NCBI GenBank assembly: GCA_027605045.1
Contig: JAQFWX010000013.1
Span: forward strand, 868,001 to 932,000
Reading direction: 5' to 3'
Source of the DNA: Phallus indusiatus
Taxonomy: Eukaryota; Basidiomycota; Agaricomycetes; Phallales; Phallaceae
DNA: 64,000 nt
Shown here: positions 1 to 12,530 of the stretch, piece by piece
Layout of the letters: each line of letters opens with the position of its first letter
Numbering within the stretch: position 1 is the stretch's first letter
Program-made: the position numbers and the translations under genes
Notes under the pieces: model-generated
What the model saw: only the letters and a program-made list of their open reading frames with translations
Told to the model about the DNA's origin: nothing
Databases searched by the model: none

Positions 1-1972
1 TTTCTATTCGATACTATCAGTATAGACTTTAGAGTAAAAGATGATTCTTCAATAGCGAAGAATGTTAAGAACATACTGGTCTGCCTCGCCAATGTTTCTT
101 GCTTAGTTGGCCCTTCTTCCACAATCATTATTCAACGCCGTAGGGACGATTGTCCCCACTGAGCGTTCGCTTGCCATCAAAGCATACCCACGTAATGGTT
201 TGCGTCGGGTTTTCACAATTATAAAGCTCAGATGACAATTGACTCAAAAAATGGTTCGTTACGAATGACAATGGCATCGTTTAAAGTCGAGTAGACTCAC
301 GCTTGCAACTCGATTTGCGTTGGCGAGTGCCTGAGCAAAATATATGAAGACGAAGGCCTAACCCTAATTCAAAGATAACGAAGAAAGCCCTCTTTCTATT
401 TTCTAAATGTCTTTCGCTACAGGCTCTCGCAAAAATGTCCAATGGCAAGTCTCCGCGTCGTGATCTCATTCACATTGACATGATACCGGCTGTAGTAACT
501 CTGGTCTCTCAGTCCCTCGGGAAAATGCAGTACGGAAACCCCAGCCTTGGGTGCTCGGCAAAAGGATTCTATACAGTCACGTCAGAGCAGCGTATATACG
601 TTGATATACATCAAAGGCCTCGTGGCTTGAGCGGTTGATTTTTTTTTTAAAAAAAATCAAATTTATCGTGTGTCGGGTCGCCCATGTCAGACGTTTGTCC
701 TACGTATAATAAAATGTGCGCTATCTATAGTCTCTGAAAAATCTGTCCCATTTATGAAATGTGACGATTCTGAGTCCTTCGAATAAGGCGTTACAGCTGT
801 GTATGGAATGGATGGTGATAGTGAGGCGTGGTCTGTCATTTCGCTCTGCTTATGGGAAGGCGGCTAGCTCATAAGATAGTCGTGTCCCGCTAGTATATAA
901 ACTAGTTTTCCGAGAAAAAAATGGAGCCACAAGCATGATAATAAAAAGATTGAACGCATATACTCAATTGACCCGACACAGCTTAACACTTATGTAGTCA
1001 CGGCGCTTATAGACTAAACCTTTTGTGTCCGCTACTTCGACGAGTCTGGGATTCCAACAATCCTCGGTGGCTTCACTTGCTGGCGAAAGGTGCTCTACGG
1101 ATGTTAATTTTTTCACCTCAATTCCACCATAAATACGAATATGTGGAGGGGAATTATAGTAGCGCCCTATACCAAAACCAGGAATTATGGATCCCTTAAG
1201 TTCTTGGGGTTTAGAGGGATCCCATGGTAATCGGAGCTGAGGAAAGAGAGTGTACCGACTTCAGGGCTGTTTGTGAAGGATGAGGGCTTCTGTGATCACC
1301 CCGTAAGCGTCATATTCCCATGGAGTACCCATAACTGATTTTTTGGCCATTTCAAGAAGAAAACTTAAGTCACTCGGGGAAAATTCCATCATGCTCTTTC
1401 AACGGTTGCTTATTAGTTGGGACATCAAAGGCTCGGGTATTGTAATGATGTTCAGGTTAGTGTGAGGTCCAATTCGACTTTTCCGAGGGATTGCAGAGTT
1501 CATTCGGGAAATAGAATCGAGACGGGGCCGTTAGCCGAGAACTTTTTGCTCGATTACTTTCGCTCAGAAACATAACAAGCCGGGGGAAGCCATATATATT
1601 ATTGTAATACATGATGGAGACGACGAAGAGGAACTCAGAAATCGCGATTTCCCTGATCTACATCCTTCACTCCTTCGCATGATGGAAGTTCTTGATGGGC
1701 CGAACGTATGGCTACGAGATAGTTGAATTCTATCATTATTTTTTTTTGCTACTATTTTCACCTAAGCTGTGAGTACAACCTGTCATTCACATACATATAA
1801 TATTAATTACTCTCCACAACATAAGCTTCAATGTCGGCTGAATCTTCCAACTCAGTAATCCCAGCTACGAAAGATGAATCTCAACCTAACTCTAAAAATG
1901 AACGTAGACTCGCTGATTAGGTTTCATACCCCCGGATAGCTGGAAAGAGAATAATCACTATTACCACTACGG
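1..1972. other. Gene-poor stretch at window start
   Basis: I find no coding model with convincing codon character or splice sites. Open frames are under 70 codons and show no family motif. A short stretch near 1375-1420 faintly resembles the 5' part of the duplicated fragment further right (near 2700), so the decayed repeat may extend into this region. Confidence 0.5.
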
Positions 1973-2293
1973 GTGGCCAGTCACCCGGACATAACGCGTC
2001 GGATCCTTCAACGCAGATTCGGTATCAAGCGTTCAAACCGTAGCGAATTTTCCGGAATCCTTTGTGCTTATCTTGGTATATTCCCGAAGTTCCATGCCAT
2101 TGATACCGTCATTTGCAAGGCCGACGAGTTCTGTGAAAACCAGGGACGAGCAATTACATGGGGAGAGGATGGCCTACGCTGCGTCGAATTCATTACCATC
2201 GGCCGCACATGTTCCCGGAAATACTTCTGGCGTCGTCCTGCTCCGGAGATGATGGTGAAACTGATTAAGATAATGGACGAAGAGCCGAGATAG
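1973..2293 (+). pseudogene. Hypothetical protein fragment, copy 1 of a local duplication
   Basis: This is an open frame of 106 codons with no family I recognise. Its C-terminal half contains TCSRKYFWRRP followed by a Met/Lys-rich end. The same peptide pattern (TCFRKYFWNRP) recurs about 690 bp downstream, and the similarity continues past the stop into the 3' flank: both copies have a GGAGAAT...GGCTGCTTGCTT / GGACTGCTTGCTT stretch and a CT-rich tract before ATAAATCTCT. The flank similarity and the frame breaks in copy 2 point to a duplicated segment now decaying. It could instead be the last exon of a gene whose upstream exons I cannot find. Function unknown. Confidence 0.35.
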
Positions 2294-2662
2294 TTGGAGA
2301 ATATCACGACCAAGCAAGAGTTCCCGGTTGGCTGCTTGCTTGGTATTAATTTTTTTCGCTAAAGGTGCGTATTAATTACATTTTCTCTTTTCATTCTTCT
2401 TCTTATCTCTTTATAGCCTAGCTGGTTTGCTTCTCTGATTGTAATCAGCCATCTTCACTTTTTTTGGACATTAGCCTACATATATCTCATATAAATCTCT
2501 GTAACACAGTAAATTGACATTAGCTAGTACTGAATATTGAATCAGCTTCACAAATTTCATCCCCGTCTAAACATAACCCGAGCTTGCATATTCAGATCAC
2601 CTCCGGATTCTTGAAAATACGAAGATTACATTTACGAGTAGAGTTTCACTAATGGATGATGG

Positions 2663-3029
2663 ATGACCGGTCGACGATGTAGATTACCAAAAAATTATCA
2701 TTCGGGAAGTTTCCATCGACTCTCTTTCAAAATTCCTGATCGCAAGCTAATTACTGGCCTTCTTTTCACTTACCTCCAGCTCTCGCTAAATTGTGCAAGA
2801 CCGGCGATGCGATGCCACGCTTCCGAAGGCCGGGTCTGGGGACGAGGATTTATCTCGCGAGAAGGCGGTCAACGTCCCATTCATTACGATCAGTCGCACG
2901 TGTTTTCGGAAATACTTTTGGAATAGGCCAGATCAGGGAACAATGAAGGAATTGAAAAAAAAAAATAATGGGCGAAGAACCAAGGTAGATGGAGAATGCC
3001 AAGAAGTCTCAATTGGACTGCTTGCTTAA
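2663..3029 (+). pseudogene. Hypothetical protein fragment, copy 2 (frame-broken)
   Basis: This is a diverged second copy of the fragment at 1973-2293. The alignable coding stretch is split between two reading frames: a Cys-Lys/Arg-rich part in one, then FITISRTCFRKYFW in the frame that ends at 3029. An A10 run near 2955-2966 lies in the region where the copies diverge. The 3' flank continues to match copy 1 to about 3190. The split frame argues for a pseudogene unless an intron joins the parts. I do not recognise the family. Confidence 0.35.
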
Positions 3030-3266
3030 GCTGCTATACATGTCAGTAAAGGCATGTACGTGAATACCATTATTTCTCCCTTTCTTTCTCTTATAATTGA
3101 CTTGCTCATCCCTTTGGTTGTAATCGACGGATTCGGCGTCTTCACATGCTCTTTATACATTAGTCTATGTCCCGTGTAAATCTCTTGGCTCTGCTGTGAT
3201 ACTGAATTCCCACTATCTTGCTTTTTTCATAAAAACAGTAATAGTTTTTGCCCGTACAATCGAAAT

Positions 3267-6200
3267 TCAGGATGTATTTCCTTGATTGTAGGATCGCATA
3301 TATGCTAACGTACACCAATTTTCAGCTTTCCAAGGCGCCATCATGACAGCTTTTTGAGCAGTCGAGAGAGAAACCGTCGTTGATTCAATCATAGCGACAG
3401 CTTTCAGCCTTAGAGTATCATCTGAGTCTCCTCGAAGGTCCCCTTCAATGACGCTGGAAGCAGCTGCGAGTTTCTGTTGTTGGAAGAGCAGTGTCGTCAA
3501 TGCTCTTCGAATTTTGCTATTCAAAGGATCCATATGAACCATCCGTTGAGCGTAGGACAATGCATCCTTCTCTCGTCCCTGAAATACAGATACAAGTCAA
3601 ATCCAACTCTTTATATGCATTCCATCGTAAATGAGCTACTAACCTCGGAAAGATGATGCTGAACAACGAGCTGCAGAATAATGTTCGCAGGATCTAATTC
3701 TGATACTTTATCCCAAGTTAACCCTCGAATTTCAGCTAAAGCTGCGTCAACGAGGGAATCATCCGATTGCAATATACCAATTGCGGCCAGAGTTGCCATC
3801 GCCGTCAAATTCTGAGGATCAATCGTGATACTACCAAAATAATGTTCAAATCCACAGAAATATGAAATAAAAGATAATCAGACTCATACCATTCAAGTAA
3901 CTGGTTTTTCGCTGTTTCACGAGCTTCATCACTTCCCAAAGCCCAAAGCGTTTGCGCAAGTAAAATAAAAACGTGTCCCTTGACGTGTACCAAATCAGGA
4001 GTCAACTCCTGAAGCGAATTTTCAAACATTTCGAGAGCAGCTTCGAGTTCGTAAAGCTTGAAATGGGCCAGTCCTGAACCAAACAACGCGTGAGCTCTCA
4101 TAATCTTGTTCGGGTCGCTCGAAGTCTCGGGTGTCAATAAACTCAAACAAATAGAAAATGCCGAAACGGCGCCCGAGTAATCTTGCGAAGCTAGTTTTAA
4201 CCTGCCGAGCGTCCCGTTTGCTAGAGCGTAACGTTCCTCGGTGACTTCGTCTTCAGTTTCCTCATACGTTTTCTCAAGGAGCCCAATGCATCGCGTGACA
4301 AGATCCAGGGCCAAATCTATCTGATTCAGACGTTCGCATATTAATGCAAAAAGGTGTAATGCTGTCGGATCATCCGGCTGTCGTTTGCAAAATCTGTCCA
4401 GTGCATGGAAAGGCGTCAATAAAGCCTCAGACTCTTGCAAACCAGATTTGTTGACAGAATTTATAAGCCTCTCAAAAGCTCGTTTCGCGAATTCGAAGTC
4501 GGCGGGAGACTACAATATATAGGAAATCAGAATACCCACAAACTTGTGAGGAATTAATAAGTGCACGTACTGTTTCCGAAGATATATCGACGGCATGAGA
4601 GAATAATGTATAAGAGTCTGCGTGATGTTGATTCTCTGCCGCAACCAATCCTTGTCCTATCCAGGCAAGAACATAATCCGGATCGAGAATTTGTGCACGA
4701 TATAGGGCATGGTTAGCGAGCTCAATATCCCCATGGTGAAGATACAACAAGCCAAGATTAGTCCATATGAGAGAGTTCTACCGAATTCCATGAGTTTCAG
4801 CGTGCGTTGCATATAAACATTCTCTCCTTACTTTGGAATCACGTTCCAACGCTTTGATATAAGCATGTTGAGCGAGCTTGGGATTGTCCACGAAATGTAA
4901 ATTCCCCCACAAAACCCAGTGGCTGTTATTTAATGGATCCAACCTTAGAGACTTTTGAACAAGAACTTTAGCTTGGTTTAAAATTGACGTCTTGTTTCCC
5001 GAATCCAAAATCCGAGTAGACAATTTGATGAGCGCGGTTGCAAGATCAAAATGAGCCGAAGCTGCCGCCATGTTATTGAGGCTGTCCAATGATATCCGCT
5101 GGTCGTAAGCCGCTGCCGCAACTTTTAGCGCGTAAAGGCCGTCCACGGACTCGGGAGCGGTCAAATCTAGTAAACCTTGCACATTGACCGTTGTCCCATC
5201 CCCAATATATGACAGCAGGGCAACCAGAGTAACGGTAACAGCATCTGAATCATCAAACGCACTCGTCTTCGATAATTCATAGACTGCGTCAGCGGCGATC
5301 TTCCAAGCAACCCGGCGAAACCCGGGATTCTTTTCGAGGATCTCCACGCAGACTTTGATCGAAGCAATAGCGGACGACTCGGCACGGGAACTAAAGCCCT
5401 CCGACGAATAATTGCGGGAATGTATCAGGTGCGCTTCAGCCAGAGCGAGTGAGGTGGTAATCTCGGCGGGCTGCAATTCCAAGGCCGTTTGGTACGAATC
5501 GATAGCATCAGGATATTGTCCTATTGCTTTGTATACCTCCCCGAGAAGCAAATGGCAAACCCAGTCGTCTTCCTTCAATGTTAAGGCCTGTTTCAGAGCT
5601 TTCATAGCCGCGACGTGTCTTCCGGATTTGAAATATGCCTCGCCCAAGCGTTGCCACGCGATGAAGTCATTGTTGTCAGCACGCAACGCCACTTGAAAGC
5701 TTTGGGTCGCAGCAAGATAGTTCTTGCTATTCTTATAAAAAAAAAGTGACATGAGTTTTAACGAAAATCTAGAATGAATCAAATATCGGTCATTACCAAT
5801 TCAACAACTCCGAGGGCCTTCCACGCCCAGGCATTGGTAGGCATATACCTAGAAGTCGTATTTTCTGTCCCGGTCATCCCACCTTCGAGACCACCCTCCC
5901 CCTCGATAGTACGCCGAGCAACAACCTCGACCAAACCCCATTCGCTCTCATTTGCAAACCCTTCCGCCAATCTTCTCGCAGCCTCTCCCTCAGTGGCATC
6001 AATTTCAAATGCCTTTTGAAAGCACTTCGAGGACCGATCCAGATCCGGAGGAGTAGCGTATTCAGCATAATAAATCCCAAGCGAGGTGAACGCCGGAGCG
6101 AAAGTGGATGATCGTTTTAAAGCAGTAATGAAGTGCTTGTATGCGGTTTCTTTATGTTCATCTGAAAAAGCATAAAACTATTATGTTTCCCCTGTATAGA

Positions 6201-8449
6201 ACACAAGATAGTTATACGCACCTCCCAAATTCCAATAAGCCATGCCCAATCGCCACCAAGCTTGAGCTTTCTTGTCATCCTTGTCAACCTCTTTATCAAG
6301 GTCCTGAATTACTGTCCCATACTCTTCAATCCCTTCCAGTAATCTACCATCCTTGACAATACACCATGCTCTTTCTTCGCAAGCTTCCAGCCGCACGTCG
6401 TATTCACCAGATTCATCGGTCAATTCAACGACAGTGCCAAATATCGCTTCTGCATCCTTCCATTGCTGACTATACTGTAAGACATGGCCTTTGCTGAACA
6501 AGCACTGAACGTTGTTTGGGTCTCGGGATAATATTTCGTCGAGTATGACGGAAGCTCGGGGGTGGTGTTTCGGAGGATAAAATTTGACCAAGCTGACGGC
6601 CAACGTAACACGGAAAGCCCGTTGCACTCTAAAAGAAAGAAGATTTAGGGGGAAAATTCAATTGAATGAATATAATTTACTTTGGTAAAGGTTTTCCGTA
6701 GCTGGCTGCTTTTTTGTTTGTGAGCTGAAGGCCACGTTCAGCCTGTTTAATCCCATTCTCCCAGTCTTCCTCCATACGATATACTTCAGAAACAATGCGA
6801 TGGGCTAAGATAGAATCGGATAAATATGAAGATGCATCCTGGTGAACGGTCAGCCCACGATAATACAGAACTAAAAAAAATGGTGACGGACGAGTATAGT
6901 TGATATTGGATCTTGTGTGCCCTCCCGTGATTCCGGCAATGTTTCCTCCTCCTCCTCAACACCCTCTATTGAAATTCTCATATAATCAAAATATCCTTTT
7001 AAGAGTGTAGTTAAATGACTTGACGGGAAAGCCATTATATATCGCCTCAAAATGGGGATATTATATTCCTCTAGAATATGCTCAGTTTAACCAGTGCGGA
7101 TTCCCACGAAAAAAAGCCAACATACCAATATCATACACGTCCATACTCTCTATATAAAATATCCAAGCCATTTCGTTGGGTATATCGAGAAGAACCATTC
7201 CATTACACAAATCCTGAACTTCAGATAGGAGGTCCTTTTTTAGCGAGAGTTTATTCTCGACGACGGGTAGAGCCTCCAAAAGCTGTAATTTTTGCTGCAA
7301 TAATTTATTTTCCGTAGACCTCCGTAGCTCATCACTTGTATTAGGATGATTGATTATTTCATTATACAATTCCGGTAGCTTGAGAAAAAAATTTAAAAAA
7401 CGACTCAGCGAAAAATAAAATACATATGAATAAGACACAGAAACGCGTACTGTTGAGCGTTCTCGAACTTCGCAGTTAACGTCGTTTTTGATTTGTTCGG
7501 GACGACCAGCACCAAGCCTTGTTCTCCGTTTTTCAATTTCCCGCTTTATACTTTCCTCCTCATCCTTTTCTGTCAGTTTCACGATTTCCTCCAATACAGG
7601 CAAATAATTATAGACGGCGGTTTGAACTATATGATACGAGATCGACAATGAGGGCGCAGTTGGGTCTGGTTCGGGCAAAGTACTGAGGACGGGGTAAAGT
7701 GGAGAACTGGGTAGTAAAAGACGAAGGGCATCGCAAACCTAAAAGTTAAGGATTAAAAAAGTTCGATATTACAAGACATAAAACACGGACATCTTGTCTG
7801 GTACCCCTACTGCGTTGAATCTCCAGATATTTTTGGAGTGTTTCGGCGCATTTGATAGCATCATCACTGTCAGAGGAAGCAATGAGTACGCAGCTAGGAA
7901 CAGTATTTCGGACAAAATCAGCCTACGCTTTCATAAAAATATCCATTAGTTTCCGTAATGAGGTATAATAGCCTTGCCATTGTTCCGTCCGTTCATAAAA
8001 TTTCGAGAGCCCCTATTAGTACACGGTGGCAAATACTTGAGCGGAAGGTTTGCTTGACACGACGACGAAAAGGGACAAACCTGCCAAGCGAGTGGTTGTT
8101 CAGGATTGAGTTCCGTAGCTCGTGTATATGCCTAAAATAATAAGTAAACTACCATGATACCCGAATAATCAAAACCAGCGAGGACGGGAGCGAATTACTC
8201 ACCTGTTGACTCGGGGCATGGTCTCCCATTTCCAAACATGCCAATCCAAGAAACACATTTCTAACAAACTAGGTAAGAACTTTTCATCCATTCAAAATAG
8301 ACAATCAAATTCCAAAACAACACATACGCCGTATAATTAGATGGTTCAAACTCCAGTACTTGTGAAGCAGCCTCGCGGGCGCTCCTATAATCCTTTTTCG
8401 AGATCGCCTCCCGGGCAGCCTTTAGTTTTGATTTGCTAAAAGAAGCCAT
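3267..8449 (-). CDS. SKI3: Superkiller protein 3 (SKI3/TTC37), TPR scaffold of the Ski complex
   Basis: This encodes a large tetratricopeptide-repeat scaffold which, with the Ski2 helicase and Ski8, feeds cytoplasmic mRNA to the exosome. The gene is broken by about a dozen short introns. I read it from MASFSKSKLKAAREA (ATG at 8449-8447) through NVFLGLACLEMG, a central part rich in TPR units such as AWQRLGEAYFKSGRH and NSLIWTNLGLLYLHHGDIE, to the stop at 3267-3269. Several junctions were checked and keep frame, for example HHLSE joined to GREKDALSY, and YIKALERDSK joined to NSLIWTNLG. The spliced product is about 1,400-1,500 residues, in the usual range for fungal Ski3. The extreme C-terminus (NWCTLAYMRSYNQ) also fits the family. 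No signal peptide or membrane segment is seen, as expected for a cytosolic protein. The start was chosen because the next upstream in-frame Met lies in the probable 5' leader. Confidence 0.88.
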
Positions 8450-8875
8450 TTTTTTGTGAATAAAGATACAAAAAACGAAGGACGGCTTATGAAAAGAAGG
8501 CAAAAGGAAGAATGGAAAGCTCTACCATGCGTTTTTGCGTCACGGTGCACGGTGCCGTCGTGTAATAACGTAATCACCGACGCGTTTCGGCGTCAATTCA
8601 CAGGGCTTTACAGTCAACCTCGTAGCAACCTCGTAGTTCTGCTTAGCTTTACATACGTATGGCTCGGCTCAAAAGAATAATGCTATAGTAACGTTATATA
8701 GATATTTTTGTACGTTCCCTCCTTTCCTTTACATCTATACTACATATACACAATCGATCTCTGACTATCCAATCAGAACGACAAAACGAATAAGCAAAAC
8801 AAAGCAAAACAACATCGTGACATTTTCGAAACGAACGACAGAACCACAAACCAAAAAAAAAATTCCATATTTAGA
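8450..8875. other. Intergenic region between SKI3 and the phosphatase gene
   Basis: This holds the SKI3 5' leader and promoter and the 3' end of the next minus-strand gene. The plus-strand ORF at 8456-8680 has no supporting motif. No TATA box stands out. Confidence 0.5.
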
Positions 8876-11100
8876 TTACATACGCCATCTCCCTGATGAG
8901 CGCATGTATTCAACAAACTCGACCAGGAATTTGACCTGTTCATATGTCTCGATCGCTTTGACACTTCTCCGCCGTCGAACGACCGAGATGGCTCGCTCGA
9001 CCATCATAAGCGTGTCTTTGCGTACCTTGACAATATTCCCATTTTCATAGGCCGAGCTTTGATCATCTGGATCGCTGATCCATCCGCACAGACCGAGTTT
9101 TAGTAACCAGCAGCAGGCCACGAGTCCTGCTCGGCCTACCATTTCTAATAAGCTTCGCTGTAACATAAAGTCTTAATAGATGACTCACCAACGCCACCGC
9201 GGCAATGAACAAGTACAGATATTCCTTTGAGTGTATAAGAGTGGATAACCCGAGTAAGTTGCTGGTCTAGCAGGCAGGGTGCCGTAGGTGCGAATCCTTC
9301 CGGCATGGGTATACTTCAAAAATCAAATTTTGGATTAGGACGACGCCGAACCATCCTGAGAAAAAAAAGATACTCACCGTACAATATCTAATCCTACAGA
9401 ATGGGCTGTTTTACAATATTTGGACCAAGAAGCTCCAAGGTATTCTAGTTCTTCGTCATCCAGGCAACTAAAAAGATTTAATCAGACAATACATTTTTGA
9501 TAGCGCAATACAACCAGACTCACCAGACAATGCAGCCTACCCCTAATGATTTAATACGCTGCAAGTCTTGATCGAGGTCACGACTGAATTCGTTAATTAA
9601 TTTCTCGAAAGGAAGGGTCATGCAAAATTGACACACCATATTGCTCCCCGACCTTTTACTGGGCCATTGAGACGCACTAAAAGAAGTTAGATAATTTGTT
9701 GCTCAAAATATGTGTCACAAACCTTTTTTTCCGGGACAGGAAGACAGTAACAAATTTCCTAGAACAGGCGGAAAAGATTGAAAGTCGTGTTTAACAACCA
9801 CTTTAGATTGTGATTGGCCGCGAGAATGAAGATCGAACTCGAATGATTTTTCGAATTCTTTTCCAGGGGTATTCACGATGTTGGAAGACAGGGCGGATAT
9901 CAACTCTTTCAACGCTGGAGGAGGCATGACGAGCCCTTCCATAAGACTCCTAGGTTGAGAAGTAGGGGTTGTAGAAGGAGGTGCAGAATGCGGCCTGTCG
10001 AAGAGTCCTTCGCGTTCAGCCGGTGGAGCTTCTTGAGTAGAAGGGGTGGATTGGGTGTCTTCGGGTGACTGCTCCACTTTTGTATGAGGAATTTCATTAA
10101 TAGAAGATATGGGTTTATGGTAAGTATCGGGTGGACCTGGACCGTTGGTTGGTAGTTGTAAACTGTTAAGAACACGCGTCAAAGGGTATGAAGGTAGGGT
10201 ATCTATAAGGTAATTGAGGAGAAGTGAAGGAGGGAGGTTGAACATATAGGACACATGAGGTGGAGCGGGAGCCAAATGGGATGAAATTAACGGCAAAAGC
10301 TCGAGTGGTATGATAAAGGATATACTAAATAATTGAGGAAGAGAATCAAAATGAGTATTTCTGTTTTAAAAACAAACGTACTTGATTGGATGGGATTTAG
10401 ACGTTTTTGCAGTAAATATTAAGTTAAGTTGCTCCGGAGGAGTAACATCAATAATTGATAATGGCGAAGAAATAGCCATGGACAGCTCTTCCTGCAGATT
10501 CGCCGTTGCAGGATGATTCAATGATGGTAGGGAAGCATTGCTCGGCGATGACACCTCAACGAAGTCATGTCTTCTATGATGGTTGTCGTTTATTGGCATA
10601 ACATGTTCTCCGCCCGAGAACCCGGATGTTGAATGTTGGGTTCTGGTGGTGCATTCGGCAGGCCACCAAGACTGGCGGTTCATAAGCAAGAACTGGCTCT
10701 GGCGGGCAGTGACCCATCGAACGTGTTGCGGTGCACATATTGTTAATGGCACGTATGCAGACGAACAACCTATGATAAAAATACGCAGACAAATAAATTA
10801 GTTACGGTGAACAACACATACATTAATAGCACCTACCGCCCGGGCCGAATTTGAGTTTGTTGTATTCCGACGTGTGATGCTGACTTGCTAAATGAGATAA
10901 CTAAAAGGAAAATGAGTAATTCCATAGCTTTGAGATGGAAAGGTTTGACCGAAGAAACATGCCTGAGAAACCAGAACTCGCTCTTCCGGTGAAACATCCA
11001 CTAACGAAGGTTGCGTGGGAGACTGCGAAAGCTGAGCAGGCGCAGGAGGTTTGCTAAATGCTATTGTCATCGTTGGCGACGCTACCAGAACTTGAGACAT
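8876..11100 (-). CDS. CDKN3/KAP-like dual-specificity phosphatase with long disordered N-terminus
   Basis: The C-terminal third is a protein-tyrosine-phosphatase-fold domain resembling cyclin-dependent kinase inhibitor 3 (KAP). It has an IKSLGVGCIVCCLDDEEL segment, IPMPEGFAPT where the general-acid loop lies, the P-loop VHCRGGVGRAG (HCX5R satisfied) and a final helix with KAIETYEQVKFLVEF. The P-loop is assembled across an intron: one exon ends HCRGGV plus one base and the next starts with the rest of Gly then Arg-Ala-Gly. In KAP the acid-loop residue is Asp; here Glu sits nearest. The first roughly 350 residues are Pro/Ser/Thr-rich and probably disordered apart from short hydrophobic patches (FNLPPSLLLNYLI). 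Start ATG is at 11100-11098, stop at 8876. I count about seven introns; the first appears to be a GC-AG intron (10901-10962). The fold assignment is firm; the substrate is unknown. Confidence 0.78.
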
Positions 11101-12530
11101 GGTATGAAGGAGGGGCGCCGTCCCGCAGAGATGAATTGCTGTTGCAAGGTATAGGGAATACTGGAACAAACACCGTGTGTGTCACAACCAAGGGCGTCTT
11201 CCTTTTCAGATCTTGTGACCATCCACATTTAGCATAATAGCGCGTACGTAAGCGAAACCTGTGACGGAACTTGCCGGCTTCCGTCCCTTGCGTTGCTTCC
11301 TGTTTTTTTTACAGTCCAGTTCACCTCTTTTGTTCGCTCCAATAAAATGCATCAACTGCTTTTGTTTCTGTGGAGCCCAATAAGTCATGCATGGTTACCT
11401 CAGTATGGAGCAGATCCGATGCGGCTGCAAACGTCTTGGGACTTCGCATCATCACTCAATGTGTGGTCCGGAACTCACCTCATCCTTAAATCAGACAAAC
11501 TTCGTTGCCAACGGAAATCTCCATCATCGGTCAAACTTTCAAAGATGAATCCCGTAAAAGAGTAATAACGTGGCCTGCTTAGTTCCGAGCCGCCCGCCAT
11601 ATCATGTAATGACTGACGCGGCGCTGCCTAAGCTCTATTGGGTACCAGGTATGCTTCATCCGGTTTCAAGCGAATGTGTGCCGCTAACCTGAAAACCAGA
11701 TCCCCTCTCTCGTGTGGTCATCATGAAATGTCTCGGTGTCAGTTTCACGGCGAGGCACTGTAGAGTTCAAACGAAGCGCACCAATGTACCTCATCGCTTG
11801 TTCTTTCCACGAAAATTCGATGCCAGCTCTGAATTTCTCTTACTCTCCATTGTCGGTTTTTTTAGGCTCTTGGACATCACGTAAAATCTGGAGGCAGAGT
11901 CTAGACTGATCACGATCCTGCAGATTTCCGCATCACCTCAATGGAGCTCAATGGTCGTTGAGATAAGCGGTCGGAATTAACCGACTCGTCCCGTCGGTCA
12001 AATTGGCCAGTGGTATTTATGGTAGTTTTCAATTGCTTTTCATGTCAACTGAATGAAGTTGCGCTGACAGGTAAACTCAGACTGTCTAATCAACTCGAGC
12101 TAAGACCATATACATAACGCTCACTGACTTGGCTCATCTCACACATAGCTATGTCAAATGAATGAAATTTTTTTGTGAATCTCGTTCGTATCTCAGGCGT
12201 AGGCTCCATAGGTCTGAGGCTTTTGGAGATGATAGGACGAAAGTGATTGGCTGAGTCACAGCAATTAAACGACTCAAGAGACCTGCGGTACGAGGGTTTA
12301 GCAGAAGTTGAGATCAATACGGGTTTGCCTGCTGTTTCTTTCAATATAAATCATTTCTATCTGGTTATTTCAATTATACGTAATTACTTACGCTTAAAAT
12401 TTTCTCCACAACGTCTCTGTAGGTGCTAATAGGGAAGGAGATGTCGTAATTCAATCCACATAATCTTGCTGCCACCAGCGTCACTCCACGCGCGAAATCA
12501 ATTAAATAACTCCGGGTTTTTTTATGTTAA
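11101..12530. other. No gene recognised
   Basis: Short open frames occur on both strands (for example 11293-11565 plus and 12090-12344 minus), but none has a family motif, plausible flanking splice sites or an obvious promoter. The rightmost part also holds the phosphatase promoter reading leftward from 11100. Confidence 0.45.

Noticed and set aside
5412..6356. Plus-strand ORFs opposite SKI3
   Set aside because: They are antisense shadows of the TPR exons.
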